Below, in pieces: positions 43,601 to 53,098 of a stretch of DNA of 64,000 nt. Each line of letters opens with the position of its first letter. The first letter of the stretch is position 1. The notes beneath the pieces are model-generated. The model made no database searches and was not told the origin of the DNA. It was given only the letters and a program-made list of their open reading frames with translations. The stretch comes from Microthrix sp041394405 (GTDB lineage: Bacteria > Actinomycetota > Acidimicrobiia > Acidimicrobiales > Microtrichaceae), in NCBI GenBank assembly GCA_041394405.1, contig JAWKIF010000008.1:248001-312000 (forward strand), written 5' to 3'. Both the position numbers and the translations under genes were made by a program.

Positions 43601-45129
43601 ACCCATCCACCCGACAGGACGACATCATGTGGCACGAGGAACGGTTGCTGATCGACGGACAGCTGCGGGCCGCCGAAGCGGACGCCACCTATCCGGTGGA
43701 GAACCCGACCACCGGGGCACAGTTGGGCGTGGCCGCAGACGCGTCAGCGACGGACATGGAGGCGGCGCTGGCGGCGGCCAGGGGCGCCTTCGACCAGGGG
43801 GATTGGGCCGGCGACGTCGCCCTTCGCGTGCGATGCCTGCGCCAGCTGCACCGGGCCCTGTTGGCCCACTCCGAACAGTTGACCGAGCTGACCGTGGCGG
43901 AGGTGGGTGCCCCCCGAACGGTGTGTTCCACCGTGCAACTGGGCGCACCCACCGAGTTTCCCGCCTACTTCGCCGAGGTGGCGGAGGGATACGACTGGAC
44001 GAACTCGCTGGGAGTGGCCGACACCCTGGGAGGTCCCGCAGAGCGCTGGGTGGAGCGTCGCCCGATCGGCGTGGTGGCGGCCATCAGCCCCTGGAACGTG
44101 CCCCACCAGATCAACCTGGCCAAGGTGGCGCCCGCCCTGGCTGCCGGCTGCACGTTGGTGCTGAAGCCCGCACCCGAGACCCCGTGGTGCGGCCTCGCGC
44201 TCGGACGGCTGGTGGCAGAGCACACCGAGATCCCTCCAGGGGTACTCAACGTGGTCACCTCCTCCGACCCCACCATTGGCCGGTTGCTCACCGGCGACCC
44301 TCGAGTCGACATGGTGAGCTTCACCGGTTCGACGGCAACCGGCCGGGAGGTCATGGCGGCGGCTGCGGCCAACGTCACCAAGGTGTTCCTGGAGCTGGGG
44401 GGCAAGTCGGCGTCGATCGTGCTGGACGACGTGGAGGACTTCGGTCTGGCCGCCGCCACGGCTGCCTTCGGCACCGCATCGGTGGCGGGGCAGGGCTGTG
44501 CCCTCACCACCCGCGTCCTGCTCCCCCGATCCCGCTACGAGGAGGGGGTAGAGGCCATTGCGCAAATGATGGCTGCGATGGCGCCCGGGGATCCGGCCGA
44601 CCCGGCCACCCTGCTGGGCCCTCTGATCAATGCCCGGCAGTGGGATCGCGTCGACGGCTACGTGCGGGAGGCCGTCGCCGTCGGTGCACGGGTGGCGTGT
44701 GGCGGTGGCCGTCCCGCGTCGATGCCACTGGGCCACTTCTACGACATGACCCTGTTGGCCGACGTGACACCGGACATGAGGGTGGCCGCCGAGGAGGTCT
44801 TCGGGCCGGTGTTGGTGGCCATCGCCTACGAGGACGATGACGATGCCGTTCGCATCGCCAACGATTCCGTCTATGGGCTGTCCGGCGCGGTGTTCGGCGC
44901 CGACGAGGAGCGGGCCCTGGCCGTCGCCCGACGCATCCGGACCGGCACCATGTCGGTGAACGGCGGGGTCTGGTACGGGGCAGACGTTCCCTTCGGCGGC
45001 GTGAAGCACTCCGGCATTGGCCGAGAGATGGGCATCGCGGGGTTCGAGGAGTACCTGGAGACCACGGCGTTCGCCCGCCCGGCCCCCTCACGCGGCCGCC
45101 GCCTGCCACCAGGGCGAGCGCGGTCGTGA
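43597..45129 (+). CDS. Aldehyde dehydrogenase (NAD(P)-dependent)
   Basis: The 510-residue protein has the full ALDH set: SPWNVPH with N167, K190 (LVLKPAPETPW), SFTGSTATGR, ELGGKS with E266, and GQGC with the nucleophile C301. It oxidises an aldehyde to the acid, as expected after the P450 and SDR. ATG 43597 overlaps the SDR stop by four bases; ATG 43627 (with AGGA upstream) is an alternative that loses only ten residues. A bidirectional terminator follows. Confidence 0.93.
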   Translation: MNPSTRQDDIMWHEERLLIDGQLRAAEADATYPVENPTTGAQLGVAADASATDMEAALAAARGAFDQGDWAGDVALRVRCLRQLHRALLAHSEQLTELTVAEVGAPRTVCSTVQLGAPTEFPAYFAEVAEGYDWTNSLGVADTLGGPAERWVERRPIGVVAAISPWNVPHQINLAKVAPALAAGCTLVLKPAPETPWCGLALGRLVAEHTEIPPGVLNVVTSSDPTIGRLLTGDPRVDMVSFTGSTATGREVMAAAAANVTKVFLELGGKSASIVLDDVEDFGLAAATAAFGTASVAGQGCALTTRVLLPRSRYEEGVEAIAQMMAAMAPGDPADPATLLGPLINARQWDRVDGYVREAVAVGARVACGGGRPASMPLGHFYDMTLLADVTPDMRVAAEEVFGPVLVAIAYEDDDDAVRIANDSVYGLSGAVFGADEERALAVARRIRTGTMSVNGGVWYGADVPFGGVKHSGIGREMGIAGFEEYLETTAFARPAPSRGRRLPPGRARS

Positions 45130-45150
45130 ACTGCAGGGCGCGGTCGTGGG

Positions 45151-45197
45151 AGGTGTGGAGCTGTGCCCCCCAATCTGGCGGGAACAGCTCCACACTT
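45151..45197. terminator. Bidirectional terminator hairpin between ALDH and FtsK-type genes
   Basis: GTGTGGAGCTGT (45153-45164) and ACAGCTCCACAC (45184-45195) pair perfectly over 12 bp, extended by a G-T and an A-T pair outside. The stem stands between two convergent genes. There is no long T-tract, as is common in high-GC genomes. Confidence 0.6.
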
Positions 45198-45211
45198 GAG
45201 TGCTGTGTCGA

Positions 45212-48200
45212 TCAGGAATGGGGCCAGGCCACCTGAATCGGTCGGGGAGTGGTGGCCCGAGCAACCAAGAACCCCCGCCCGGCACCCATGGCAAAGGGCC
45301 GGTGCCGAGGGAGGTCCGCACCGAGGAGGCGGCCGTCCTCGTCGGGCTCGGGTGCCAGCATGAGTCCGGCACCATGGCCCAGCAGCGCGGTGACCTCCGG
45401 GTTCCAGCGGTCGAGCGAGGCCGGGTCGGCTGCCAGCGCCACCAGGGGGCCGCCCTGGTGGCCGCTCCGCTCGGACAGCCATCGACCCAGCGCCGACCAG
45501 CCATCGTCGTCAAAGCGGTGGGCGTCGTCAACGGCCACCATCACCACTTCGTTGTCGGCGGACCCGGCGAAGGAGCCGGGCCGCAGGTCCCGTGGAGCGA
45601 TCACGTGATCCCACCGCCCGGTGGGGCGCGATGCCGCCATGTTGTCGCCGCCCCCGAGGCCTCCGGGCTCGGGGTGCGTCGCCACCAAGATCCGGACCCC
45701 CTCGCTCGGGCCGAGCGCCTGGGCCAGGGCCTCCAGGGCCGTGGATCGTCCGCTGCGGGCCCTGCCCAGCACCCAGAACGGCCCGTGGGCGGGGGCGGAC
45801 ACCACGGTGTCTCGTTCCAGGTCGATGCCGATGGCCGCGCCGGGCCCGACTCCCTCGATCGGTTCGGTGGGCCGCCCATCACCGTGGCCGGAGGCCATCG
45901 CTTCCGCGGCTCCGCCCGGGGAACCCGAGACTCGCTCGTCGAGGCGGACGCGGTGGGGATGTGGCCGCAACAACGGGGCGTGCGGCGCGATGGCGTCCCC
46001 GTGGCCGCCCTCCGGCCCGGCCGGGTGCGGAACCGGAGGGGGAACCCACCGAACTTGCACCAGTGGCCCTTCGGCGGGGTTCGACCCTCCCCCCAGCAGG
46101 TGGGCTTGGCTGGTCACCAGGCGCCCCCGCCCGGCGGGCTGGTCGCCGGGCGGGGGTCGCTCCAAGCCCAGGTCGGGCTCGGCCTCGGCGCCGGGGAGGG
46201 CCAGAAGATCGGTGCGCGCTGCTCGCACCTCGGGCGGCAACGCCGCGGCGCGACCAGCGCTGACCGCCACGACCAATCCCGTTGTCCGGGCGGTGCGGAT
46301 GAGTTCGACGAGCCGGGCCAGCCACGCCGAACCGCCCGACTGTTCCGCCCGGTCCCAGACACCCTCCCAGCCGTCCACCAGCACGACCCGCCGTGTGTCC
46401 CCGCCGCCGGACTCCAGCCACCAGATGAGACGGGCGAGTCGCTCGGTGTCGCCGACCGCCGCGACGGCGCCCACCGTGGCGCCTTGGTCGGGCCACAGGA
46501 CGGCGCCGTCCAGCGCCGACAGTTGGCCGCCCGCGCCGTCGATGCCCACCACGGCTGCCCCACCGGCGGCTGCGGCGGCCCCAAGTGCTCGCAGGGTTGA
46601 GGTGCGGCCCGAACCACCGCCCCCGAGCACCACCAGCACACCCCCCGCCGGATCCAGCGCCCACACCGCTCGCCTGCGGCGGCGGGGGAGGTCGGCGCAG
46701 GCAAGGGGCCACCATCCCTGCTTCGGGGCGGGGCCGGGGTCGGTGAGTTGGGTGGGCAACGGCCGGAGCCACAGGCGGGTTGCGCCGCCGGACGCTCCGG
46801 CGGCGGCCAGGGTGCGCCGCACGACCGCATCGGCCTCGGTGTCGCCCGGACCGGCCACGACCGGGGCCGCCTCTCCGCCGGGTTGATCCAGGGTGAGCGG
46901 GGTGATGCGTACCGGCGGGCGCATCCCAATCGGCGCGCCGGTGTAGGCCACCTGCAGGGGCACCGGCGGTGCGGCCCCCACCCGCATCAGGACGCGCCCC
47001 GGACGACCCACCGGCAACTGAGCCGCAGCGGGGTCGTCCAACACGTCGATCGACTCCTCGGCGTCGGCCATGCGGGCCACCAGCCGCAGGTTGGTGTTGG
47101 CGCGTACCGCATCGCTGATGACGCCCCGTGGGCGCTGGGTGGCCAGCACCAGATGCAGGCCGAGGCTGCGGCCGCGCTGGGCCAGGTCGACGATGCCTTC
47201 CAGAATGGCCGGAGCCTGTCGGGCCAGCGCGGCGAACTCATCGATGATGAGCACGATCGCAGGAGGTGCGTGTGGCGAGTGGCGTTCCAGCGCACTCAGG
47301 TTCTCCACGCCCGCCTCGGCCAGCAGTCGCAGCCGCCGCTCCACCTCGGCCTCCAACCCCAACCGCAACCGCTCGGCCTCGGTCACGTCCAGGTCGGTGA
47401 TCATGCCCGCCACGTGGGGCAGCCGAGCCAGGGGGCCCATGCCGGTGCCGCCCTTGAAGTCGACGAACACGAAGTTCAGGCGGCGGGGTGAATGGGACAA
47501 TGCCAGGGCGGCAACCAGCGTGCGCAACAGCTCGCTCTTCCCGGCGCCGGTGGTGCCGGCAACCAGGGCGTGCGGGCCGTCGCGTCGGAGGTCGATGGTG
47601 ACCGGTCCGTCGGCTCCGAGAGCAACGGTGGTGCCCAGCGTTCCCTTGGGCTCGATCGCCCGCCTCCCCGCTTCGATGGGGGTCGCCAACGAGGCCAGCG
47701 AGACCGCACCCGGGAGCGAGGTCGACGAGCCGGCCCGGTCGCCGTCGCGCCGGGGCGCCAGGTGTCGCGCCAGGTCGTCCAGCCGCTGAGCCCCGACCGG
47801 CCGCCAGCGCACCGTGACCGGTTGCTCACCCGGCGAACCGACGGCGGTTGCGGCCCCGGGGCAGGAGGCGGTGATGGTTGCTCGACAGCCGAGGGGCGTG
47901 TTCGACGGAGCGCTGCCCAGCCAGATGACGTGGATGCCCCGCGCCGCGTGGTGACACAACGATGCCAGCCTCCGCAGTTCGATCTTGGTTCCGTCCCGCT
48001 GCGGGAAGGCGGTGCCGCAATGCTCAGCTGCCAGCGCTCCGTCCACGACGGCCACCAGACGCGGGCGCCCGGAGCCGGGTGGCCCCGCTGCCGACCCGGG
48101 CTGGTTCGGCAGCGCCGCCGTGCTGTCGGCCGGCGGCGAGACCGTTTGCGCCCAACGATCCAGCGCAGCCGCCAGCTCCCGATGGCCGGTCGCACCGGCC

Positions 48201-49666
48201 GAGGCAGGGTGGTCCAGCAACTCGGAGGCGCTGCGCAGGTGAGGAAGCGCGGCGCTCCACGCCCACCGCCCGGCGTGTTCCGGCGCCACGAGTACTGCTA
48301 GCGCCACATCCTCGGGGCCCACCGCCCCCACCAGCTGGGCGACCAGCGAGGCCGCCAGCTGGTGGGCCTGGGGGCCGTGCAGCCCGACGGATCCGACCTG
48401 GCCCAGGTCCAGCGCGGTCACCAGATCACGGCGGGTGCGCGCCCTGGTGGTGGCCTCGGCGGCCTCGGCCAGCAACTCGGGTGGCCCGCTCCCGGGCAGT
48501 TCGCCGGCCACCTCCGCCAGGCCCTCGCTCAGCCCCAGCCGCAACGCCAGCACGTCGGGATGCTCACGCCGCCGCTCCCACAGGCGGGGTGAGCCCATCC
48601 GTGCCGCCATCACCCAGTCGATCGTTGGGGGAAGATCGTGGCTCCGCCTGCGGGCCTCGGCATCGAGGCGCTGCTCCAACCGGTCGCACGCCAGCCGCAA
48701 CTCCCGTCGCCACGCCTCCCGCGCCTTGCGATCGCCTCGACGGGCCGACCAGGCGTACTCGGTGGCACCCGAGGCCAACAGCAGCGGGGTGAAGAACCAG
48801 ATGAGCGTGCCTGCCAGGCCCGAGCCGAACCCGCCGCCGGCCACCATCACCACGGCGAACGCGGCCGTGAGGGCGATGGACAACCAGGGAATGGTGCCCG
48901 CGCCGGTCCGTCGGGGTGGCTCCGGCACCTCCAATGGGGGCGGTTGGGCCTGCCACGGCGCGCGGGGCGGCCGTTGGTGTGCCCGGGGCGGGCCGGGCTG
49001 TTGGCGCTGCGGCGCCACGACCACCAGCTCGCTGTCGCCCAGGCGCACCGGGATGCCTGGCTCAAGGGGGAGCGGGCCGCTCAGCGGGCGACCCCCGACG
49101 GTCACCGGGGCCCGTCCCAACGGGTGGAGTTCCACCACCGTCTCCCGGCGGGTGAGACGCAGGTGCCGGCGGGAGACCGCCGGGTCGGTCAGCGTCAGCT
49201 GCGCCTGGGGTGAACGGCCGACGACCACCCCCTCGCCCAGCGGCACGCTGGCGCCCCGATCGGCACCGCGGCGCACCAACACCGTGGTGCGCGGGCGCAG
49301 CCGGAGCGGGCCCGATGGGGCTGTTGCCACCCGAAGCGCCACGATCGCCCCACGCCGCGGCCCCGCCGACATCAACGGCTGGTCGGGTGCCATGGCCGGC
49401 GACGGGGGATCGAGCGGTTCGAGGGTGAGCGGCGCGCCGGGTGGGTTGGGCAACCCGTGCGAGTCGGGGTCGGTGCCGGGCGGCAAGCGGTCGATGACGT
49501 AGCGACCGAGGGCCTCGGCCACCTCGCCGACCGTGGTGCCCGTGTGATGCCCAACCCGCAGGGGGAGGGGCGCCCGCCCTTCCCGGTGAAGCCACAACTC
49601 AAGCTGCTCGGAGCGCACGTTCCTCCCCGGGTCGGCCGCCGGATCGCCGCCAGACTGACCGGACAC
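45212..49666 (-). CDS. FHA-FtsK/SpoIIIE ATPase, EssC/EccC-like
   Basis: The 1,484-residue protein has, in order, a ubiquitin-like-sized N-terminal region, an FHA domain (about 128-220; VVVGRSPQAQLTL, AVSRRHLRL), two membrane helices (about 260-300) and three FtsK-type ATPase domains. Domain 1 has an intact Walker A (GTTGAGKS, 704-711) and Walker B (IVLIIDE, 804-810). Domains 2 and 3 have Arg in place of Lys (GGGGSGRT, 1015-1022; GRARSGRS, 1301-1308). This is the layout of type VII secretion motor proteins, in which FHA plus membrane helices precede three ATPases. No WXG100 substrates or other ESX genes are nearby, so it is an orphan or serves a distant locus. The start is GTG. Confidence 0.82.
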   Translation of the reverse strand: MSGQSGGDPAADPGRNVRSEQLELWLHREGRAPLPLRVGHHTGTTVGEVAEALGRYVIDRLPPGTDPDSHGLPNPPGAPLTLEPLDPPSPAMAPDQPLMSAGPRRGAIVALRVATAPSGPLRLRPRTTVLVRRGADRGASVPLGEGVVVGRSPQAQLTLTDPAVSRRHLRLTRRETVVELHPLGRAPVTVGGRPLSGPLPLEPGIPVRLGDSELVVVAPQRQQPGPPRAHQRPPRAPWQAQPPPLEVPEPPRRTGAGTIPWLSIALTAAFAVVMVAGGGFGSGLAGTLIWFFTPLLLASGATEYAWSARRGDRKAREAWRRELRLACDRLEQRLDAEARRRSHDLPPTIDWVMAARMGSPRLWERRREHPDVLALRLGLSEGLAEVAGELPGSGPPELLAEAAEATTRARTRRDLVTALDLGQVGSVGLHGPQAHQLAASLVAQLVGAVGPEDVALAVLVAPEHAGRWAWSAALPHLRSASELLDHPASAGATGHRELAAALDRWAQTVSPPADSTAALPNQPGSAAGPPGSGRPRLVAVVDGALAAEHCGTAFPQRDGTKIELRRLASLCHHAARGIHVIWLGSAPSNTPLGCRATITASCPGAATAVGSPGEQPVTVRWRPVGAQRLDDLARHLAPRRDGDRAGSSTSLPGAVSLASLATPIEAGRRAIEPKGTLGTTVALGADGPVTIDLRRDGPHALVAGTTGAGKSELLRTLVAALALSHSPRRLNFVFVDFKGGTGMGPLARLPHVAGMITDLDVTEAERLRLGLEAEVERRLRLLAEAGVENLSALERHSPHAPPAIVLIIDEFAALARQAPAILEGIVDLAQRGRSLGLHLVLATQRPRGVISDAVRANTNLRLVARMADAEESIDVLDDPAAAQLPVGRPGRVLMRVGAAPPVPLQVAYTGAPIGMRPPVRITPLTLDQPGGEAAPVVAGPGDTEADAVVRRTLAAAGASGGATRLWLRPLPTQLTDPGPAPKQGWWPLACADLPRRRRRAVWALDPAGGVLVVLGGGGSGRTSTLRALGAAAAAGGAAVVGIDGAGGQLSALDGAVLWPDQGATVGAVAAVGDTERLARLIWWLESGGGDTRRVVLVDGWEGVWDRAEQSGGSAWLARLVELIRTARTTGLVVAVSAGRAAALPPEVRAARTDLLALPGAEAEPDLGLERPPPGDQPAGRGRLVTSQAHLLGGGSNPAEGPLVQVRWVPPPVPHPAGPEGGHGDAIAPHAPLLRPHPHRVRLDERVSGSPGGAAEAMASGHGDGRPTEPIEGVGPGAAIGIDLERDTVVSAPAHGPFWVLGRARSGRSTALEALAQALGPSEGVRILVATHPEPGGLGGGDNMAASRPTGRWDHVIAPRDLRPGSFAGSADNEVVMVAVDDAHRFDDDGWSALGRWLSERSGHQGGPLVALAADPASLDRWNPEVTALLGHGAGLMLAPEPDEDGRLLGADLPRHRPFAMGAGRGFLVARATTPRPIQVAWPHS

Positions 49667-49717
49667 CGTCGGGAGCGCACTGGGGACCGCGACCCGCCGT
49701 GAGGCCTTGACACCCGC

Positions 49718-49766
49718 TCACGGACACCCCCCCTTCACGGACACCCCCCTTCACGGACACCCCCTC
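49718..49766. repeat. Tandem repeat, three 16-17 bp units
   Basis: Three units beginning TCACGGACACCCCC (49718-49734, 49735-49750, 49751-49766) lie upstream of the FtsK-type gene. They share the GGACACC core with the adjacent longer repeats. Confidence 0.65.
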
Positions 49767-49775
49767 AACGCCGTA

Positions 49776-49886
49776 GTGGGGACAGATTCCCGTGCTCTGG
49801 CCCCATCAGGTGTCCCCGCTACGGAGACGGCTGCGAGGTGGGGACAGATTTCAGGGCTCTGGCCCCATCAGGTGTCCCCGCTACGG
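49776..49886. repeat. Pair of 49 bp direct repeats with GGGGACA/TGTCCCC dyad (REP-like)
   Basis: Copies at 49776-49824 and 49838-49886 match at nearly all positions; they differ around the CCCGTG/TCAGGG stretch. Each opens GTGGGGACAGATT and closes GGTGTCCCCGCTACGG, so GGGGACA and TGTCCCC can form a stem. Repeats with this GGGGACAG...TGTCCCC look are typical of REP elements mobilised by RAYT transposases. No transposase is in the window. The 229 bp spacer holds no gene. Confidence 0.65.
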
Positions 49887-49895
49887 GCCAATGGC

Positions 49896-51434
49896 TCAGC
49901 GGAGCAGAGCTCGCACCGCGGACAGAGTGTCGGCCTGCCCGGGGTGCTTGTCTTCCCGGTAGCGCAGCACCCGTGCAAAGCGCAGCGCCACGCCGCCGGA
50001 GTAGCGGGTGGACCGCTGCACCCCGTCGACGGCGATCTCCACCACGAGCGTCGGCGGCACGGCGACGACGTGTCCGTCCACCGGTAGGCCGGCTGCGCTC
50101 GCCAGCTCCGAGAGCCGCCCGGTCTGCCAGGTCAGCAGCGTGTCGGTAAGGCCCTTGAACGTCTTACCCACCATCGTGAAGTCGTTGCCCGGCCCACGGG
50201 CGCCGAGGTGCAGGTTGGACAGCCAGCCGCGACGTCGGCCGTGGCCCCACTCGGCGGCCAGCACGACCAGGTCCAGCGTGTGGACCGGCTTCACCTTGCG
50301 CCAGGCCCGGCCCCGGCGTCCGGCCGCATAGGTGCTGGTGGGGTCCTTCACCACCACACCCTCCTGGCCGGCATCCAGCGCCTCGGCGTTGACCCGTGCG
50401 AGGTCGACGGCGCCGGTGGCCGTGGCACCCTCGATCAGCCACGGACCGGCCACGTCGGTGAGCGACCCCAAGCGCTCGTTGAGTGGCGCGTCGATGAGGT
50501 CGTCGCCATCGAGGTGCAGCGCATCGAAGAAGAAGGGCCGTACCCGTTCGTTGCGGGGGCCCTCCGCTCCGACCCGGCCGGCGGTGTCCTGGAAGGGGAC
50601 CGGCCGCCCGTCGGCGTCGGTCACCAGGGCTTCGCCGTCCAGCACCAGCGACCCTCCGGGCATGGCCTCGACGGCGGTCACGACGTCGTCGAGGCGGTCG
50701 GTGATGTCGTTGAGGTTGCGGGTGAACACCCGCACCGGGCCGGGCGCTCGCGGGGAGGCTGTGCGGTGTACCTGGATCCGGATGCCGTCCAGCTTGTGCT
50801 GAACCACCGCACGTCCCCCGGCCGAGGCGTCCTGCCACGCGGCTTCGGTGTCGGGCGAGGTGGTCGCCAGCATGGGCAGTACCGCCCGGCCCACCTGCAA
50901 GGAAACGGCGGCGAGAGCAGATTCGCCGCCGCTCAGGGCCAGCGCCGCCATCTCGCCGAGCCGTCCCCCCAGCATGGTCGCCCGGCGGAGCGTCGCCGCC
51001 GGAACCCCCGCCGCCCGGGCGGCGGCCTCCAGCATGATGCCGTCCGAGGCCCCTTGGCGTTGCTCGCCGCCCAGGAGCGAGGTGAGAAAGCGGCCCTCGG
51101 CCGCGGTCGCCCGCCCGAACAAGGCCTCCAGCAACACTCGCCGGGCAACTCCGGAGCCGGCCCCGGATTGAGCGGCGATGGAACTCAGCGCTGCGTCCAC
51201 CTCCGCAATCGACAAGGTCGGTTCCTCGGCGGCGGAGGCCTCCAGGGAGGCGATGGTGCGCCACCCCACGCCGATGCGACCCTGTTGGGGCTCTCCGGTC
51301 AGGAATCCGACGGCGGGGATCACCTCGTCCGGGGACAGCCCGGCGAGCAACTCGGCCAGGCGGTCCCGCTTGGCCGAGCGGCCGGTCGTGGCCGCCACCG
51401 AGGCGGAGGTGGCAACGACGTCCGCGAACCGCAT
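49896..51434 (-). CDS. lig: ATP-dependent DNA ligase (LigB-like)
   Basis: The 512-residue enzyme has an N-terminal DNA-binding domain (about 1-190), the adenylation motif KLDGIR with the nucleophile K214, the conserved segments LVLDGEAL, PFFFDALHLDG, EGVVVKDPTS and WRKVKP, and a C-terminal OB domain. The size and layout fit the archaeal-type ligases that actinobacteria carry beside NAD-dependent LigA and use in repair. It stands alone, divergent from nuo locus 2. Confidence 0.94.
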   Translation of the reverse strand: MRFADVVATSASVAATTGRSAKRDRLAELLAGLSPDEVIPAVGFLTGEPQQGRIGVGWRTIASLEASAAEEPTLSIAEVDAALSSIAAQSGAGSGVARRVLLEALFGRATAAEGRFLTSLLGGEQRQGASDGIMLEAAARAAGVPAATLRRATMLGGRLGEMAALALSGGESALAAVSLQVGRAVLPMLATTSPDTEAAWQDASAGGRAVVQHKLDGIRIQVHRTASPRAPGPVRVFTRNLNDITDRLDDVVTAVEAMPGGSLVLDGEALVTDADGRPVPFQDTAGRVGAEGPRNERVRPFFFDALHLDGDDLIDAPLNERLGSLTDVAGPWLIEGATATGAVDLARVNAEALDAGQEGVVVKDPTSTYAAGRRGRAWRKVKPVHTLDLVVLAAEWGHGRRRGWLSNLHLGARGPGNDFTMVGKTFKGLTDTLLTWQTGRLSELASAAGLPVDGHVVAVPPTLVVEIAVDGVQRSTRYSGGVALRFARVLRYREDKHPGQADTLSAVRALLR

Positions 51435-51475
51435 GTGGTCATGATGGCACCGTCCTGGGACCGACCGTGCTCTCT

Positions 51476-51505
51476 TTGGTGCCTCAATCCGGGCACAAGT
51501 AGATT
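51476..51505 (+). promoter_or_regulatory. Leaderless promoter of complex I locus 2
   Basis: TTGGTG (51476-51481), an 18 bp spacer and TAGATT (51500-51505), then 8 nt to GTG 51514. The -35 hexamer is identical to that of the nuoE-N promoter. Confidence 0.55.
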
Positions 51506-51513
51506 CCCCTGTC

Positions 51514-51891
51514 GTGCTGGCCGCAGAGTCTGAATTCCTCCGCTCCTACCTTTCCGCCGCCCTGATGGGCGCCGTCGGATTTGGGCTGGTTGGCCTCCTG
51601 TTGGGGATCAGCCGGCTGATCCGACCCGACCGCAGGGTGGGCGACAAGTACGTCTCCTACGAGTCGGGCGTGAACCCGGTGGGCTGGGCCTGGTCGCAGA
51701 GCCAGATCCGCTACTACCTGTTCGCCCTGATGTTTGTGATCTTCGACGTTGAGGCGGTGTTCATCTTCCCGTGGGCAACCCGGCTGGAGGCGTACGGCGC
51801 CTTCGGGTTGGTGGAGATGGGCGTGTTCGTCGCCATCTTGCTGTTGGGCCTGGTCTACGCCTGGCGAAAGGGAGTGCTGCGATGGGTCTAG
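51514..51891 (+). CDS. nuoA: Complex I subunit A (locus 2)
   Basis: The 125-residue protein has three membrane helices with YVSYESGVNP and RYYLFALMFVIFDVEAVFIFPWA. The Cys of the usual YECG motif is Ser here (YESG), unlike the locus 1 copy. It is shorter than that copy and lacks its tail. It starts at GTG directly after a leaderless promoter and overlaps nuoB by 10 bp. Confidence 0.94.
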   Translation: MLAAESEFLRSYLSAALMGAVGFGLVGLLLGISRLIRPDRRVGDKYVSYESGVNPVGWAWSQSQIRYYLFALMFVIFDVEAVFIFPWATRLEAYGAFGLVEMGVFVAILLLGLVYAWRKGVLRWV

Positions 51892-52397
51892 GCCTGGTCG
51901 AGGGCGGCAAGGTTCCCAAGCCGCTGTCCAAGCTGTTCAACATGTCCCGCAAGTACTCGCTGTGGATGTACCAGTGGGGCTTGGCATGCTGCGCCATCGA
52001 GATGGCGGCCGGCATGGGCGCCCCGCGCTACGACATCATGCGCCTCGGCGTCATCCCGCTGCCGGCCAGCCCCCGGCAAGCCGACCTGCTGTGCGTGTCA
52101 GGAACCCTCACCGACAAGATGTCGCCGGTGGTCAAGCGCCTGTACGACCAGATGCCCGAGCCCAAGTACGTCATCTCCATGGGCAGCTGCGCCAACTGCG
52201 GTGGCCCGTACTGGGACAGCTATTCGGTCACCAAGGGCGTCGATCAGATCATCCCGGTGGACGTGTACGTGCCCGGTTGTCCTCCCCGGCCCGAGGCCTT
52301 GTTGGAGGGCGTGGTGCTGTTGCAGGAGCGCATCTTGAACGAGGACATGGCTGCCCGCTGGCGTGGCGACCCCATCGTGGTTGGTGGGGACCTGTGA
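51882..52397 (+). CDS. nuoB: Complex I subunit B (locus 2)
   Basis: The 171-residue N2-cluster subunit has GLACCAIEMAA, GSCANCGG and GCPPRPE. It lacks the N-terminal extension of the locus 1 paralogue. GSCANCGG has one Cys more than the GVCASTGG of locus 1. ATG 51882 lies inside the nuoA end; the longer upstream frame was rejected. The stop overlaps nuoC (GTGA). Confidence 0.95.
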   Translation: MGLGLVEGGKVPKPLSKLFNMSRKYSLWMYQWGLACCAIEMAAGMGAPRYDIMRLGVIPLPASPRQADLLCVSGTLTDKMSPVVKRLYDQMPEPKYVISMGSCANCGGPYWDSYSVTKGVDQIIPVDVYVPGCPPRPEALLEGVVLLQERILNEDMAARWRGDPIVVGGDL

Positions 52398-53098
52398 GCG
52401 GCGAGACCGAGACCGAAACCGCCGAAGCCGAGGTGGAGGAGGCAGCGCCCCGCGACGAGCAGCGGGAGGCGCTGGTTGAGGCGGTTCGACGCCACTTGGG
52501 CGATTCCGTGGTGGCCAGCGAAGTCCTTCCCGGTCGGGACGTCCACGTCCGGCTGACCAACGAGTCGTGGGGCGATGCGGCCGAGGTCATCCGCTACGAC
52601 CTCGGCTTCCGCTACTTCTGCTTCCTGTCGGTGCTGGACTGGTTGCCGTCGCCCTTCGGTCGCTACTTGGAGACCGAGCCCGAGACGCTCCAGAAGGCAG
52701 CGGCCGCCGCCGGCGACGCCGAGCTGGTCCCGGGGGCCTGCGGCGCCGACACCCGCTTTCAGGTGTTCGCCCGGGTGCGAAACCTCAGCGACAACACGCA
52801 GCTGTGCCTGCGGGCCGACACCTCCAGCGATGACGATCCCACGGTGGACACGTGGGTGAACACCTTCGCCGGTGCCGAATGGCACGAGCGCGAGGCCTGG
52901 GAGATGTTCGGCGTCACGTTCAGCGGCCACCCCGGCCTTCGCCACATCTACCTCCCCGGCGAGTTCGAGGGACACCCGTTGCGCAAGGACTTCCCGTTGT
53001 TGGCCCGCTTGGTGAAGCCGTGGCCCGGCATCGTGGACGTCGAGCCCCTGCCCGAGCCGGACGAACCAGCCGACGCCACCAGCGAGGAGCAGTCGTGA
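52394..53098 (+). CDS. nuoC: Complex I subunit C (locus 2)
   Basis: The 234-residue peripheral subunit has FAGAEWHEREAWEMFGVTFSGHPGLRHIYLPGEFEGHPLRKDFPL. It carries an acidic N-terminal 30 residues and an insertion (about 90-125) relative to locus 1. It starts with GTG 52394 over the nuoB stop and ends with GTGA over nuoD. Confidence 0.93.
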   Translation: MSGETETETAEAEVEEAAPRDEQREALVEAVRRHLGDSVVASEVLPGRDVHVRLTNESWGDAAEVIRYDLGFRYFCFLSVLDWLPSPFGRYLETEPETLQKAAAAAGDAELVPGACGADTRFQVFARVRNLSDNTQLCLRADTSSDDDPTVDTWVNTFAGAEWHEREAWEMFGVTFSGHPGLRHIYLPGEFEGHPLRKDFPLLARLVKPWPGIVDVEPLPEPDEPADATSEEQS

